Shown: one piece after another, positions 51,217 through 60,212 of the stretch
How the letters are laid out: each line of letters opens with the position of its first letter
How positions within the stretch are numbered: position 1 is the first letter of the stretch
Assembly (NCBI GenBank): GCA_011125455.1
Contig: VKHO01000058.1
Location: forward strand, 106,020 to 170,019
From: Chlamydiales bacterium STE3
Lineage (GTDB): Bacteria; Chlamydiota; Chlamydiia; Chlamydiales; Parachlamydiaceae
Direction of reading: 5' to 3'
DNA length: 64,000 nucleotides
Notes under the pieces: generated by a model
Database searches by the model: none
Seen by the model: the letters and a program-made list of their open reading frames with translations, nothing else
What the model was told of the DNA's origin: nothing
Program-made: the position numbers and the translations under genes

Positions 51217-52653
51217 ATGTATTCAATTAACCGAAGGATGATCCTGGCCGTTCTTACAAGTACTGCATGTTTTTTAGGGTCACCTCTTTTTTCTCAGCCT
51301 ACAGTTGAACTTGCCAAAACCTCAGAAGATTTTATTGAGGTTGCCCAAAAGTCTATTCCAGCAGTTGTCTTCATCCAAGTTAAGGCCAAGTCCAAAGCAA
51401 AATCCTCTTTTTTCTATAATGGAAGTGAAGTGGATTCAGATTTTTTTGGAGAAGATTTCTTAGGGCGTTTTTTTGGCCTTCCTCGTAGAGAAGCCTACTC
51501 ACCACCGCAAACAGGCCAAGCCTCTGGTTTCATCATTTCTAAAGATGGCTACATCTTAACCAATAATCATGTCATCCAAGACCAAGCAGTCATCACCGTC
51601 CAATTAAATGATGGCCGAGAGTATAGCGCTAAGGTAATTGGGGAAGACCAAACAACAGATTTAGCCCTAATCAAAATTGATGCCGATAACTTGCCTTTTT
51701 TAAATTTAGGAGATTCTGAAGATTTGCGCATTGGACAGTGGGTTGTTGCCATTGGCAATCCTCTTGGCCTGCAAGCCTCCTTGACTGTAGGAGTGGTCAG
51801 CGCAAAAGGTCGCAGCAATCTTGATATTGCCCGTATCGAAGACTTCATCCAGACAGATGCGGCCATTAATCGTGGCAATTCAGGAGGCCCTCTTCTAAAC
51901 CTTAAAGGGGAAGTGATTGGCATTAACACAGCGATTGCCACAAATATGTCGAGCGGCTATTTAGGAATAGGTTTTGCTATCCCAAGCAATATTGCTAAAC
52001 ATGTTGTCGAACAACTTCAAGATTCAGGAAGTGTTACAAGAGGCTTTTTAGGAGTCACCTTACAAGGAGTGGACCAAGACCTTGCCCAAGCTTTCGAACT
52101 TAAAAAAATAGAAGGGGCCCTTATCGCGGATGTCACAAAAAATTCACCTGCAGAAAAAGCGGGCTTAAAGCAAGGGGATATCATTGTCAAATACGATGAT
52201 CGCAAGATAGAAAATATCGGTGCCTTCCGCAATGCCGTTGCTTTACGTCAGCCAGGATCCCCAATGACACTTACCGTTTTGAGAGAAAAACAAGTTTTAA
52301 AAATACCTGTAGAAATCGCACGCTTTCCTGAAGAGGACAAACGGCCTGTCGATCCAATGATCACTAACAATAAGTATGGATTTGATGTGAAAACATTGAC
52401 TCCCGAAATTGCTAAATCTCTCGGCCTTAACGATGAACTCTCAGGTATCGTTGTCACACACGTCTCTCCAAATGGGCCAGCAAGCCTTGCCGGCATTAAA
52501 AAAGGAGCGCTCATTTTAGCCATCAACCAGAAAAAAGTAGCTACAGGTGAAGAGTTTTATCGCGAACTTCATGCCTCTACACCAGGAAAGCCTGTTCTTT
52601 TGTTGATTAACTACCATGGAACTATGCGTTTCATTTCAATGAAGGTGGATTAA
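51217..52653 (+). CDS. htrA: Serine protease/chaperone HtrA (DegP)
   Basis: 478 residues. Signal peptide (cut near LFSQ), then a trypsin-like domain with triad His118 (LTNNHV), Asp148 (TTDLAL) and Ser222 (RGNSGGPL). Two PDZ domains follow (about 265-360 and 385-470). The flexible LA loop is at 63-98. Chlamydial HtrA works in the periplasm and is important in stress and replication. AAGGAG precedes the ATG. In C. trachomatis htrA neighbours sucD; here two genes on the opposite strand lie between. Confidence 0.97.
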   Translation: MYSINRRMILAVLTSTACFLGSPLFSQPTVELAKTSEDFIEVAQKSIPAVVFIQVKAKSKAKSSFFYNGSEVDSDFFGEDFLGRFFGLPRREAYSPPQTGQASGFIISKDGYILTNNHVIQDQAVITVQLNDGREYSAKVIGEDQTTDLALIKIDADNLPFLNLGDSEDLRIGQWVVAIGNPLGLQASLTVGVVSAKGRSNLDIARIEDFIQTDAAINRGNSGGPLLNLKGEVIGINTAIATNMSSGYLGIGFAIPSNIAKHVVEQLQDSGSVTRGFLGVTLQGVDQDLAQAFELKKIEGALIADVTKNSPAEKAGLKQGDIIVKYDDRKIENIGAFRNAVALRQPGSPMTLTVLREKQVLKIPVEIARFPEEDKRPVDPMITNNKYGFDVKTLTPEIAKSLGLNDELSGIVVTHVSPNGPASLAGIKKGALILAINQKKVATGEEFYRELHASTPGKPVLLLINYHGTMRFISMKVD

Positions 52654-52660
52654 AAAAGAG

Positions 52661-52681
52661 GGGAAGCTAAAGCTTCCCTTT
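52661..52681 (+). terminator. Terminator of htrA
   Basis: GGGAAGC at 52661-52667 pairs with GCTTCCC at 52672-52678 around TAAA, with TTT following. It begins eight bases after the htrA stop codon, between convergent genes. Confidence 0.75.
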
Positions 52682-52731
52682 AATCAGGCTGAACCTTTAT
52701 GAGAATAGGGTTCTAGGATGCGGAGGAAGTA

Positions 52732-53400
52732 TCAGTTTTTTTCTGTATAAATGCTGCTTTCTGGTGACTCATTGGTTTCATAGAATGAAATACCCAGTTC
52801 TTCGACCCTGTTTCCATTTGGAAGCTTTTTGGCTGAATCCTCTTCCGGCAAAGGCACGGGATAAGGGTTCTCCGAGCACCCAAAGGCAATAAGATCATTA
52901 GAGGAAATTCTTGGCACGGCCGTTAGCTGAGCGGAGCTACTCCCTTCTTTGCTCTTCTCTTCTTTTCGTGGAGTACGTCTACGTATTAACGACGGCGTCT
53001 CTTCTCCTGAATCTCTTTCCTCTTTATTTTTTGAATCTTTTTTCACTCCTGATAGGTTTAGGGGGTTCACGTTTGGGTTGTTCTCCTTCACTTTGCCTTC
53101 TACTAGAGAGTTCTCTTTTTTGCTTACCCTAGTCAATTCTTGATAGACACGCTTTTCATTTTTGTTAAGAGCCTTTATCAAAAAAGTTACAAGGAGGACA
53201 GGTAAGGCAATGAGAGTAATAAGCACAGAGAGTTTTCTAAAAGGATACACTGTTGTTTTGACTTCACCATCTTCGCGTGTGATTTTTCTTCCTTTCAAAA
53301 AAGAGTAAACTGTACGACTATGCAGCTTATCAATAGACTTCATTAAAGGAGATTTTTCTGCGTAATCAATATTTGTTAAAACCCTATCGTATATTTCCAT
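52732..53400 (-). CDS. Unidentified membrane protein with charged tail
   Basis: 222 residues from the ATG at 53400, chosen for the GAGG six bases upstream; a GTG two codons earlier is less likely. A soluble head (1-55) with MKSIDKLHSRTVYSF, one hydrophobic segment at about 58-78 (LSVLITLIALPVLLVTFLI), then a long hydrophilic tail rich in Lys, Glu, Ser and Arg (LIRRRTPRKEEKSKEGSS). No known domain. The layout, one membrane anchor plus disordered tail, is common among candidate chlamydial effectors, but nothing proves secretion. Confidence 0.65.
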   Translation of the reverse strand: MEIYDRVLTNIDYAEKSPLMKSIDKLHSRTVYSFLKGRKITREDGEVKTTVYPFRKLSVLITLIALPVLLVTFLIKALNKNEKRVYQELTRVSKKENSLVEGKVKENNPNVNPLNLSGVKKDSKNKEERDSGEETPSLIRRRTPRKEEKSKEGSSSAQLTAVPRISSNDLIAFGCSENPYPVPLPEEDSAKKLPNGNRVEELGISFYETNESPESSIYTEKN

Positions 53401-53482
53401 ATGCACCTCTAGTTTGTGTTGGAATTAAATAGATTTCTTTATAATTACTCGGTTTCTAAAGTTGAAAGCAATAGCTATTTAC

Positions 53483-54622
53483 CTATTTCAAAAGATTCTG
53501 AAAGCTGCTTGAATTTCTCACAAAATCAAAACGACTATCCAGAAGAACTTGCTGCGGATCTAAAATTCCCTCATCAATGGCTGTCTTTAACCACCCGATT
53601 GTGGCATCAGCATTCCGTAACTCAGCATGCGATAGCGCATTGATCAATGCCGTTTTGCTACTTATAAACTCTTGATGCACTTCCGTTCCAATTTCTGCTG
53701 ATTCTTTAAAAAGTCGATTTTCAAAAGCGATTTTTTGTAGTAGGCTGAGACCCTCTGTATCCAAGTTTTTCCTGTAAGGCTCCAATAAGGTATAGGCTTT
53801 GGCAAAATCCCCCTCTTCTAAGTAAATTAAAGCGAGAAGCTCGGAGGTTTTGCAGGAGAGAATTCCTCGATGAGTTTGGGCTTGAGCTAAAATGGCAGTA
53901 AGTTTTTCCTTCGCCTCTTCTCTATATCCCATTTGAAGGAGTTTTTCGGCATTACTGACCTCTTCCTGTAAAGTCTCACTTTGATCCATTTTAGACATAT
54001 GTAAGCTCGATTTCCAGTTTTTGAAGCTGTCAAAAGCGAAGATAAAAAACACTGCACCTAAAAAAACCTGCTGCATGAAGAAAAATAGCAATCCAAAAAG
54101 CGCAGCTACAATTCCGCTTAAAAAATAGGCCATTTTAATGCCGCGATATCCAAAAAGGCCTTGTAGAAGAATCATCGTTAGATGGCCACCATCTAATGGC
54201 TGAATAGGGAATAAGTTTAGGAAAGTCCAAAAATAATTGACGTAGTAGGCAATCGTCAGCGCTGCCAAAATTAAAGGTTGGCTTTTAAATAACTGAAAGG
54301 AAGTTAACCAAAGAGCAACCAGTGCAAGGGAAAACCCTGCTAAAGGACCATTTAGCACAATCAAAAATTCTTTCCACTTGGCTATTGATGGCCCACTGCG
54401 CTTTGTAACCCCACCGAAAAAAGTTAACGTAATACTCGCTTCCTGGCCAAAAACTTGAGCTGTAAGGGCGTGGCCTAATTCATGAATGAGAACGGAAGCA
54501 AGGATGACAAATCCCCAAATGAGAATGCCGGCAAAACTTCCGGAATAGTAAAAGCCCAGACCAAAAGCTAAAATCCAAAAAAGGGGGTCAATGCGGATCG
54601 GGAGAGACTTTAGTGTAAACAT
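53483..54622 (-). CDS. M50 site-2-type protease fused to TPR-like domain
   Basis: 379 residues. The zinc motif HELGH at 47-51 and the third ligand Asp144 in NLFPIQPLDGGH identify an intramembrane metalloprotease of the SpoIVFB-like group. Residues 1-205 hold the six membrane helices. The C-terminal 165 residues are helical repeats (AEKLLQMGYREEAKEKLTAI, then LIYLEEGDFAKAYTLLEPYR), TPR-like, and may select substrates. It starts 17 bases after sucD on the same strand, so it is probably co-transcribed with sucCD. Confidence 0.9.
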   Translation of the reverse strand: MFTLKSLPIRIDPLFWILAFGLGFYYSGSFAGILIWGFVILASVLIHELGHALTAQVFGQEASITLTFFGGVTKRSGPSIAKWKEFLIVLNGPLAGFSLALVALWLTSFQLFKSQPLILAALTIAYYVNYFWTFLNLFPIQPLDGGHLTMILLQGLFGYRGIKMAYFLSGIVAALFGLLFFFMQQVFLGAVFFIFAFDSFKNWKSSLHMSKMDQSETLQEEVSNAEKLLQMGYREEAKEKLTAILAQAQTHRGILSCKTSELLALIYLEEGDFAKAYTLLEPYRKNLDTEGLSLLQKIAFENRLFKESAEIGTEVHQEFISSKTALINALSHAELRNADATIGWLKTAIDEGILDPQQVLLDSRFDFVRNSSSFQNLLK

Positions 54623-54639
54623 CTTTTAAAAATATGGGG

Positions 54640-55530
54640 TTAAAATAAATTTTGTGTATCTAACGCTTTTTTAATTGCTGTGCCCATATCTGCAGGTGTT
54701 TCAGCAATGACAACGTTGGCCTGTCTTAGAGCCTCGATTTTGTCCGATGCGGTGCCTTTTCCACCAGAAATAATTGCACCTGCGTGGCCCATGCGTTTGC
54801 CTGGTGGCGCTGATAAACCAGCGATGAAAGCAGCGTAGGGCTTTGTTCCATGCGCAACAATCCATCGCGCAGCCTCCTCCTCCGCATCACCACCAATTTC
54901 TCCGATCAACAAAATCGCTTTTGTCTCAGAATCTTGTTCGAATAGCTTGAGAATGTCAATAAAATTGGTTCCATTTAATGGATCCCCTCCAATTCCTATA
55001 CAAGATGATTGTCCAAGGCCAAGCTGCGTTGTCTGCCAAACAGCTTCATAAGTCAAAGTCCCCGAACGGGAAACAATGCCAATATTTCCGCGGCGATGGA
55101 TGTATCCAGGCATAATACCAATTTTGCATTCCCCCGGTGTAATCACGCCAGGGCAATTGGGTCCAACAAGTCGACTCGTCATGCTGTTTTTCATAACCTG
55201 TTTTACATGAAGCATATCTTTAACAGGGATCCCCTCTGTAATACACACAATAAGGGGGACCGCTGCTTCCTCAGCTTCGAGGATAGCATCTGCCGCATAG
55301 GCAGCAGGGACAAAGATCATTGTGGCATCACAACCCGTAGCAAGAACCGCTTCTTTCACTGTGTCAAATACGGGAAGCCCTAGTACTTCTTTCCCCCCTT
55401 TACCAGGAGTGACACCTCCTACAAAATGAGAGCCATAAGCGATACACTGCTCTGTATGAAATCTTCCTGCCTTTCCAGTGATTCCTTGGGTGATCACCTT
55501 TGTTTTACGATTGATAAGGATTGCCATCAT
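54640..55530 (-). CDS. sucD: Succinyl-CoA synthetase alpha subunit
   Basis: 296 residues. CoA-binding start [20 protein letters not shown], the phosphohistidine loop [16 protein letters not shown], and the [11 protein letters not shown] motif. It makes ATP or GTP from succinyl-CoA in the TCA cycle together with SucC. The start ATGATG overlaps the sucC stop codon as TAATG. In C. trachomatis the order ftsY-sucC-sucD-htrA is the same. Confidence 0.97.
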   Translation of the reverse strand: MMAILINRKTKVITQGITGKAGRFHTEQCIAYGSHFVGGVTPGKGGKEVLGLPVFDTVKEAVLATGCDATMIFVPAAYAADAILEAEEAAVPLIVCITEGIPVKDMLHVKQVMKNSMTSRLVGPNCPGVITPGECKIGIMPGYIHRRGNIGIVSRSGTLTYEAVWQTTQLGLGQSSCIGIGGDPLNGTNFIDILKLFEQDSETKAILLIGEIGGDAEEEAARWIVAHGTKPYAAFIAGLSAPPGKRMGHAGAIISGGKGTASDKIEALRQANVVIAETPADMGTAIKKALDTQNLF

Positions 55531-56693
55531 TACTCCTTAGCCAATTGCACAGCTTTTTGGGCTGCTTCTGTTAGACTAGCCATAACTTCAATAGATAATC
55601 CAGCATCGGCTAACATTTGCTTGCCCTTTTCCACATTTGTGCCTTCCATACGCACGACGATCGGAATGGCACTTGTCGAGTACTGGATCGCTGAAATGAG
55701 CCCTGCAGCAAGTGTTTCACAATTCATAATGCCACCAAAGATATTGACTAACACGGCTTTCACACGCTGATCTTTTAAAATAATTTTAAAGCCTTCTGCA
55801 ACTTTATCCTCAGTAGCACTGCCTCCAACGTCAAGAAAATTTGCCGGCCTCCCCCCGTAATGATGGATAATATCCAGAGTCGCCATCGCCAAGCCTGCAC
55901 CATTGACCATGCAGCCAATCTCACCTTCCATCGATACATAGGCAAGCTCTTGCTCGATAGCAGCAGCTTCTAAGGCAGGAATTTGTGAAAGATCTCGGCA
56001 GTTAAGAAGATCGGGATGACGAAAAAGAGCGTTGTCATCGATAGAAAGCTTAGTATCTAAGGCAGTAAGTTCCTGTTCTGAGGTGAGAATAAGCGGATTG
56101 ATTTCGATTAATTCAGCATCAAGATCCAAAAAGGCTTTCGCAAGATTCTTGCATATTAGCTGTCCTTGCTCAGCGATCTCTTTTTCCCACCTCAAGAATT
56201 TGGCAACTTCCAACAGATGGTATCGCCGCATTCCCCCGCAAAGAGGGATTTCCATTTTTAAGATTTTTTCGGGTGATTGAGCAGCAACTTCTTCAATTTC
56301 AACGCCCCCTTCCCTGGAAGCAATGAGTACTGCTTTTCCCATTTTACGATCTATCGTAGCCGCAAGGTAATATTCTTTTTCAATGTCCATTAAAGGAGAA
56401 AGCAAGATTTGACGTACGAGAATTCCTTGAGCTCCTGTTTGCTTCGTTTTGATGTATTTACCCAGTAACTCTTCAGCAAAGAATTGGATTTCATCGCGAT
56501 TTTGCGCGATTTTTACACCACCAGCTTTCCCTCTTCCACCAGCGTGGATCTGCACTTTAAGAACCGCTGCGCTGAGTTGTAGAGCATCGATTGCGGTTTG
56601 CAATTCCTCCATGCTAGAAATGACCACAAACTCAGGACTTGGTATCTCGTATTTTTGAAGGATTTCTTTTGCTTGATACTCGTGAAGATGCAT
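55530..56693 (-). CDS. sucC: Succinyl-CoA synthetase beta subunit
   Basis: 387 residues, standard length. The ATP-grasp domain opens with [33 protein letters not shown] and [25 protein letters not shown] are family signatures. It binds the nucleotide and succinate. First gene of the operon sucC-sucD-M50, divergent from ftsY. Confidence 0.97.
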   Translation of the reverse strand: MHLHEYQAKEILQKYEIPSPEFVVISSMEELQTAIDALQLSAAVLKVQIHAGGRGKAGGVKIAQNRDEIQFFAEELLGKYIKTKQTGAQGILVRQILLSPLMDIEKEYYLAATIDRKMGKAVLIASREGGVEIEEVAAQSPEKILKMEIPLCGGMRRYHLLEVAKFLRWEKEIAEQGQLICKNLAKAFLDLDAELIEINPLILTSEQELTALDTKLSIDDNALFRHPDLLNCRDLSQIPALEAAAIEQELAYVSMEGEIGCMVNGAGLAMATLDIIHHYGGRPANFLDVGGSATEDKVAEGFKIILKDQRVKAVLVNIFGGIMNCETLAAGLISAIQYSTSAIPIVVRMEGTNVEKGKQMLADAGLSIEVMASLTEAAQKAVQLAKE

Positions 56694-56909
56694 CGTAATC
56701 CTCTCTGGATGGATTTTGGTTGTAAAGATTTTAAGCCTAAGGCTTAAAAAAACCTACATCAATTCCGAAGCTTCAAGGCAAACAGAATCCATTGAAGGCA
56801 TTTGTTTTAAAAGGTCAAAGCGGCGGCAATCCCTTTCTAGCTTCTATCGCCTTAAACTAATTTATCTGCTACAATTATTTTTCCATCAATCAAAATTAAA
56901 GATCGGGTT

Positions 56910-57833
56910 ATGGCTTTAGGTTTTTTAAAATCGAGTTATGAAAAAGTAAAAAATGCTCTCTCTACAACACGTTCCTTGCTTAGCATTAAATTGCGCGCCC
57001 TTTTTAAGGGAGAACTTAATGAAGAGGCTTTGGAAGAACTAGAGCAAATTCTCTTTGAAGCGGATTTAGGCGTTAGTCTTTCTACAGAGCTAACAAAGAA
57101 ATTGAAAGAACATTTAGCAAATCATCCTAATGATAAAACTGAAGATCTCCTCAAATTTTTAAAAAATATACTTGTTGCAGAACTTCTCCCCCCACAAGAT
57201 CCTCTCTTAGTAGAGAAAAATATCCCTCATGTCATTTTGATCATCGGTGTTAACGGCAATGGCAAAACGACAACTGCTGCAAAAATCGCCAAGTATTATC
57301 TTGATTCAGGTAAAACACCTATTTTTGGTGCTGCTGATACTTTCCGTGCCGCAGCAGCAGATCAGTTAGAACTTTGGGCCAGTAAGCTCGGTATTTCTAT
57401 TGTCAAGGGGTTGCCCAAGTCAGATCCCGCCTCGGTAGCGTTTGATACGTTAAGCGCTGCAATTGCGAGACATGCGGATGTTGTTCTCATTGATACAGCA
57501 GGAAGACTTCATACCAAAATCCCTCTCATGCAAGAACTTGAGAAGATTAGACGTTCATGCAATAAAGCATTGCCAGGATCTCCCCATGAAACCCTCCTCG
57601 TCCTGGATGCCACAACAGGACAAAATGCGATTGACCAAGCCAAAACCTTTACCAAGTACACGCCTATTTCAGGTTTGGTTCTCACAAAGTTAGATGGAAC
57701 TGCTAAGGGGGGCATGGCCATTGCTATTCAAAGAGAATTAAAAATTCCAATTAAATTCATCGGTATCGGAGAAGGAATGGAAGATCTCCTTCCCTTTGAC
57801 CCAAACAATTTCGTTAATTCCCTGCTTGATTAA
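56910..57833 (+). CDS. ftsY: Signal recognition particle receptor FtsY
   Basis: 307 residues, the short form without the acidic A domain. The N domain (1-95) is followed by the GTPase: GVNGNGKTTTAAKIA (P-loop, near 114-128), DTFRAAAADQL, DTAGRLH, LTKLDGTAKGG and GIGEGMEDLLPF. It docks ribosome-SRP complexes at the inner membrane. The P-loop has Asn-Gly-Asn where most have Asn-Gly-Val/Ser. It is divergent from sucC, as in C. trachomatis (CT820/CT821). Confidence 0.96.
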   Translation: MALGFLKSSYEKVKNALSTTRSLLSIKLRALFKGELNEEALEELEQILFEADLGVSLSTELTKKLKEHLANHPNDKTEDLLKFLKNILVAELLPPQDPLLVEKNIPHVILIIGVNGNGKTTTAAKIAKYYLDSGKTPIFGAADTFRAAAADQLELWASKLGISIVKGLPKSDPASVAFDTLSAAIARHADVVLIDTAGRLHTKIPLMQELEKIRRSCNKALPGSPHETLLVLDATTGQNAIDQAKTFTKYTPISGLVLTKLDGTAKGGMAIAIQRELKIPIKFIGIGEGMEDLLPFDPNNFVNSLLD

Positions 57834-57851
57834 TTTACTTTTTAAAAAAAT

Positions 57852-57880
57852 TTGACACCGTTAATACTAATTATTATAAT
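57852..57880 (+). promoter_or_regulatory. Perfect-consensus sigma-70-type promoter
   Basis: TTGACA at 57852-57857 and TATAAT at 57875-57880 separated by exactly 17 bases. All twelve hexamer bases match the consensus, which is rare in chlamydial genomes. Predicted start of transcription is near 57887. It drives the structured RNA region and possibly the Tyr-rich peptide gene. Confidence 0.8.
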
Positions 57881-57886
57881 AAAACT

Positions 57887-58079
57887 AGTTTATCAATAAA
57901 GTTTAGTGTTTATTTCTTAATAAAGATTTTGGCCGGATAGCAGATACGTTTGACACAATTAGCCTTGGCTGTGAAATCTCTGAGGCAACTTTAATAGTCA
58001 CGGTCTTATTAGGTCGTGCATTTACCTAGCAGGTTCTAGGAAAACTTAAGTGTTTGAGTATCTCTTCCGGCCTTTTTTT
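57887..58079 (+). ncRNA. Structured RNA of unassigned family (small RNA or riboswitch-like leader)
   Basis: Downstream of the perfect promoter, GGCCGGA at 57931-57937 pairs with TCCGGCC at 58066-58072, directly followed by a run of seven T. Inside, GATAC (57943-57947) pairs with GTATC (58058-58062) and GACAC (57951-57955) with GTGTT (58050-58054). Three small hairpins can fill the centre: GCCT/AGGC (57962-57985), CACG/CGTG (57999-58018) and CCTAG/CTAGG (58025-58040). So a multi-branched or long-hairpin RNA of about 190 bases ends in a terminator. The ribosome site of the next gene overlaps the end. A 6S-like RNA or an attenuating leader are possible; I recognise no known core. Confidence 0.6.
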
Positions 58080-58090
58080 GGAGAATAAAC

Positions 58091-58357
58091 ATGGTTATTT
58101 TTCCTTTCATTCTTTCTGCAGGAATTTTTCTAAGCCTAACTCATTTTGAGTCTCAAGAACTAGCAGTCCAACCAAGGGAGCGTATATTGAGAAGCAGAAC
58201 AACTTATGATAGGCACTATCATCACAAATCCCACTTTTCCACATACCGGGGATATAAGTACCATCATACCTACCCTAAATATCAGTATTATTTCTATGCT
58301 CCCTACTACTATTATTATGAGATGGCGCCAGGGGTTTATTATTATTTCAGAAGCTGA
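58091..58357 (+). CDS. Small secreted Tyr/His-rich peptide
   Basis: 88 residues. A signal peptide (MVIFPFILSAGIFLSLTHF) precedes a short mature part in which Tyr and His dominate: YDRHYHHKSHF, YRGYKYHHTYPKYQYYFYAP and YYYYYEMAPGVYYYF. GGAG eight bases before the ATG follows the U-run of the structured RNA directly. Such composition suggests surface or coat protein, metal binding or tyrosine cross-linking, but no family is known to me. Expression may depend on read-through past the terminator. Confidence 0.72.
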   Translation: MVIFPFILSAGIFLSLTHFESQELAVQPRERILRSRTTYDRHYHHKSHFSTYRGYKYHHTYPKYQYYFYAPYYYYYEMAPGVYYYFRS

Positions 58358-58361
58358 CCAG

Positions 58362-58389
58362 AAAGAAGCCTACTACTGTAGGCTTCTTT
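58362..58389. terminator. Bidirectional terminator
   Basis: AAAGAAGCCTAC at 58362-58373 pairs perfectly with GTAGGCTTCTTT at 58378-58389 around TACT. It lies four bases after the Tyr-rich gene and before the end of the convergent coiled-coil gene, with T-rich arms on both sides. Confidence 0.85.
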
Positions 58390-58401
58390 GGAAATTCTAT
58401 T

Positions 58402-59577
58402 TTAGACAATCGTGCGTGTGTTATTCTCTGGAGTGACAGCTTCCTGTAAATAAATTAAATTTTCTTCCTCTCCTAACGCGCTTTTTATACGCTTTTCTAG
58501 CTCTTGAATTTGTTGCTCAAGAGCAGCCTTATCAGCTTGTGCTCTTTCTAGTTCTGTCTCTCGTTCCTTTATTCTTGCTGAAAGTATTTCATTTTCTTCA
58601 TGCAATCTGCCTACCTCTACCTTTAAATTACGGTATTGGTTTATCTCCTCGCCTTGCTTTTTATATACCTGAGCTTGCGTCTTTAACTTACTTTGCATTT
58701 TTTTGATTGAAGCATCTTTTCTCTTAACTTCTTTGCTAAGTTTAGCGAGAGCTTTCTCTTTATCCTTTACATCTTCCGTCATTTTTTGCAGAGACTCCTG
58801 CAATTCTTTTACTTTCTCTTCAGAAGCTCTGTTTTCTTCAGAAAGCAACTGGGGTTGAGCTTCTGTTTCTTTTCTTTCTTCTCTAATAGCAGACAGTTCT
58901 CGTTCTTTCTGTTCCAACAACACTTCCACTTCATCTAGTTTTTTCTCAATAGCTTCTTTCTCTTGTCGGAGAACTTCCTCAATAGCATGTTTTCCATCCA
59001 ATGTAGCTTGCCAGTTAAGCTTATCCTTTTCCCATTCCTCTGATGTAAGTTTTAACTGTTTTTCCAGCACATTTTTCTCGTCGGAGAGGAGGTTTGACTC
59101 AAGCTCTTTTTCTTCAACCCGCTCTTTGCAAGTATTCAATTCGGCTGTAACCGCTTCATGCCATTCTTGATATTGCTTCTTTAAATCTTTTAGCTCCTCG
59201 GCGGTCTTGTTTTCTTGTTGACTTAAGTTACGAGGACATTGACTAACCGAAGGATCCCCTTGTGGCTGTTGAACGGATGGTTTCTTGGGCGAGAAAGCGG
59301 AGTTTAAAGCGAAAGAAGCAATAAAACAGATCGCCGCAACTACTGCCGAAACAGAACCCACTACAGCTACGATCGGAAGAGCAATCGTAGGAGTGGCTAG
59401 AAGAGCTAAAGCCACAAGTGCCACTGCAGCCACAGCACTAGCTAGGCTAGCAACAACACCTCCTAATTTTAGGCCATTATCTACGATCGGGATGTTTTTT
59501 CCATCGATTCCTATTTTTTTTGCCACAGACACTAAGAAGTTGTGGCTCGGAATGCCTTCTAATGTTTTAACTGCCAT
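58402..59577 (-). CDS. Inc-like protein with long coiled coil
   Basis: 391 residues. Two adjacent hydrophobic helices at about 38-62 and 65-92 (SLASAVAAVALVALALLATP, then VVGSVSAVVAAICFIASF) form the bilobed domain of inclusion-membrane proteins. From about 118 to 375 the chain is a nearly uninterrupted coiled coil rich in Glu, Lys and Leu, like the SNARE-like coils of IncA. A Ser/Gln/Pro linker (100-118) joins them. No signal peptide. Placement in the inclusion membrane with the coil facing the host is inferred. Confidence 0.78.
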   Translation of the reverse strand: MAVKTLEGIPSHNFLVSVAKKIGIDGKNIPIVDNGLKLGGVVASLASAVAAVALVALALLATPTIALPIVAVVGSVSAVVAAICFIASFALNSAFSPKKPSVQQPQGDPSVSQCPRNLSQQENKTAEELKDLKKQYQEWHEAVTAELNTCKERVEEKELESNLLSDEKNVLEKQLKLTSEEWEKDKLNWQATLDGKHAIEEVLRQEKEAIEKKLDEVEVLLEQKERELSAIREERKETEAQPQLLSEENRASEEKVKELQESLQKMTEDVKDKEKALAKLSKEVKRKDASIKKMQSKLKTQAQVYKKQGEEINQYRNLKVEVGRLHEENEILSARIKERETELERAQADKAALEQQIQELEKRIKSALGEEENLIYLQEAVTPENNTRTIV

Positions 59578-60212
59578 TTTTACTCCAATTTTGAAAACAT
59601 ACGCAAATTCTGCCTTAAGCAGCTATTTCGTACTTTTTACATTAAACAAATTATTTATTTTTTAACCGTTCCTAAAAGATTTTCTGCCCACTTAATCCAG
59701 GCAGTAGAAGTTTTACATTTTAAAAGTGCGTATTTAAATATGTTTCTCTTAAGAGCGCCGTTGATAAGAAAGATTAAATTTTTATAATGTAAATTTCAAC
59801 CAAAATCGAGAATGATAAAAAACCGCAAATTAATTTTAAAAGTTTACAAGGTGACAATTCTTTTACATTGCATCTAAAGCCTCAATTCATAATCTGTAGC
59901 CTCACAAAAAAAGAAAATAAAAATGATAATTTTTTTTATTTTAGCTTGAGCTATCTTCTCTCTCTCTCTTAACTAACCTATGCTAAACTCAATGCACAGC
60001 ATAAAAAAATAGAGAGAAATCCTATTTTTAGAATGGACTTAGAGGACAGCCGCCGCACTTTGCAAATGCTAGTTTCTCGAGGTTGAGCGAGAACCAGAGT
60101 AGAATTACGAGCTGTTTGTTTTTGTCTTCCTAGCTAGAGGAAACTTTTGTTGCTAAAGTTAACCTCATTCAGGTAATTTAAGGGGTATTTGCAAGTGCAG
60201 AGGCTTTTTCTG
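59578..60212. other. Long leader region upstream of glmM
   Basis: About 630 bases. A (CT) tract at 59956-59968, an imperfect hairpin with TTCTCG (60074-60079) and CGAGAA (60088-60093), and several T-runs are visible. The stretch GACAGCCGCCGC at 60045-60056 resembles the start of RNase P RNA, but the conserved core that should follow is absent. I see no glmS-ribozyme core. The promoter of the glmM-glmS operon must lie here. Confidence 0.45.

Noticed and set aside
52911..53143. Two plus-strand frames opposite the charged-tail membrane protein
   Set aside because: Shadows of the coding strand with no ribosome site.
58025..58055. SRP 4.5S RNA, because GCAGGT and GGAAAA occur downstream of ftsY
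   Set aside because: The conserved apical loop with GGAA opposite AGCAGC is not present.
60045..60140. Possible RNase P RNA, suggested by GACAGCCGCCGC and a nearby hairpin
   Set aside because: The universal core that should follow (with GAGGAAAGTCC and ACAGAAA-type elements) is absent, so it is at most a chance match or remnant.
59960..60212. glmS-type ribozyme or riboswitch before glmM-glmS
   Set aside because: No conserved glmS-ribozyme core is readable, and the first downstream gene is glmM.
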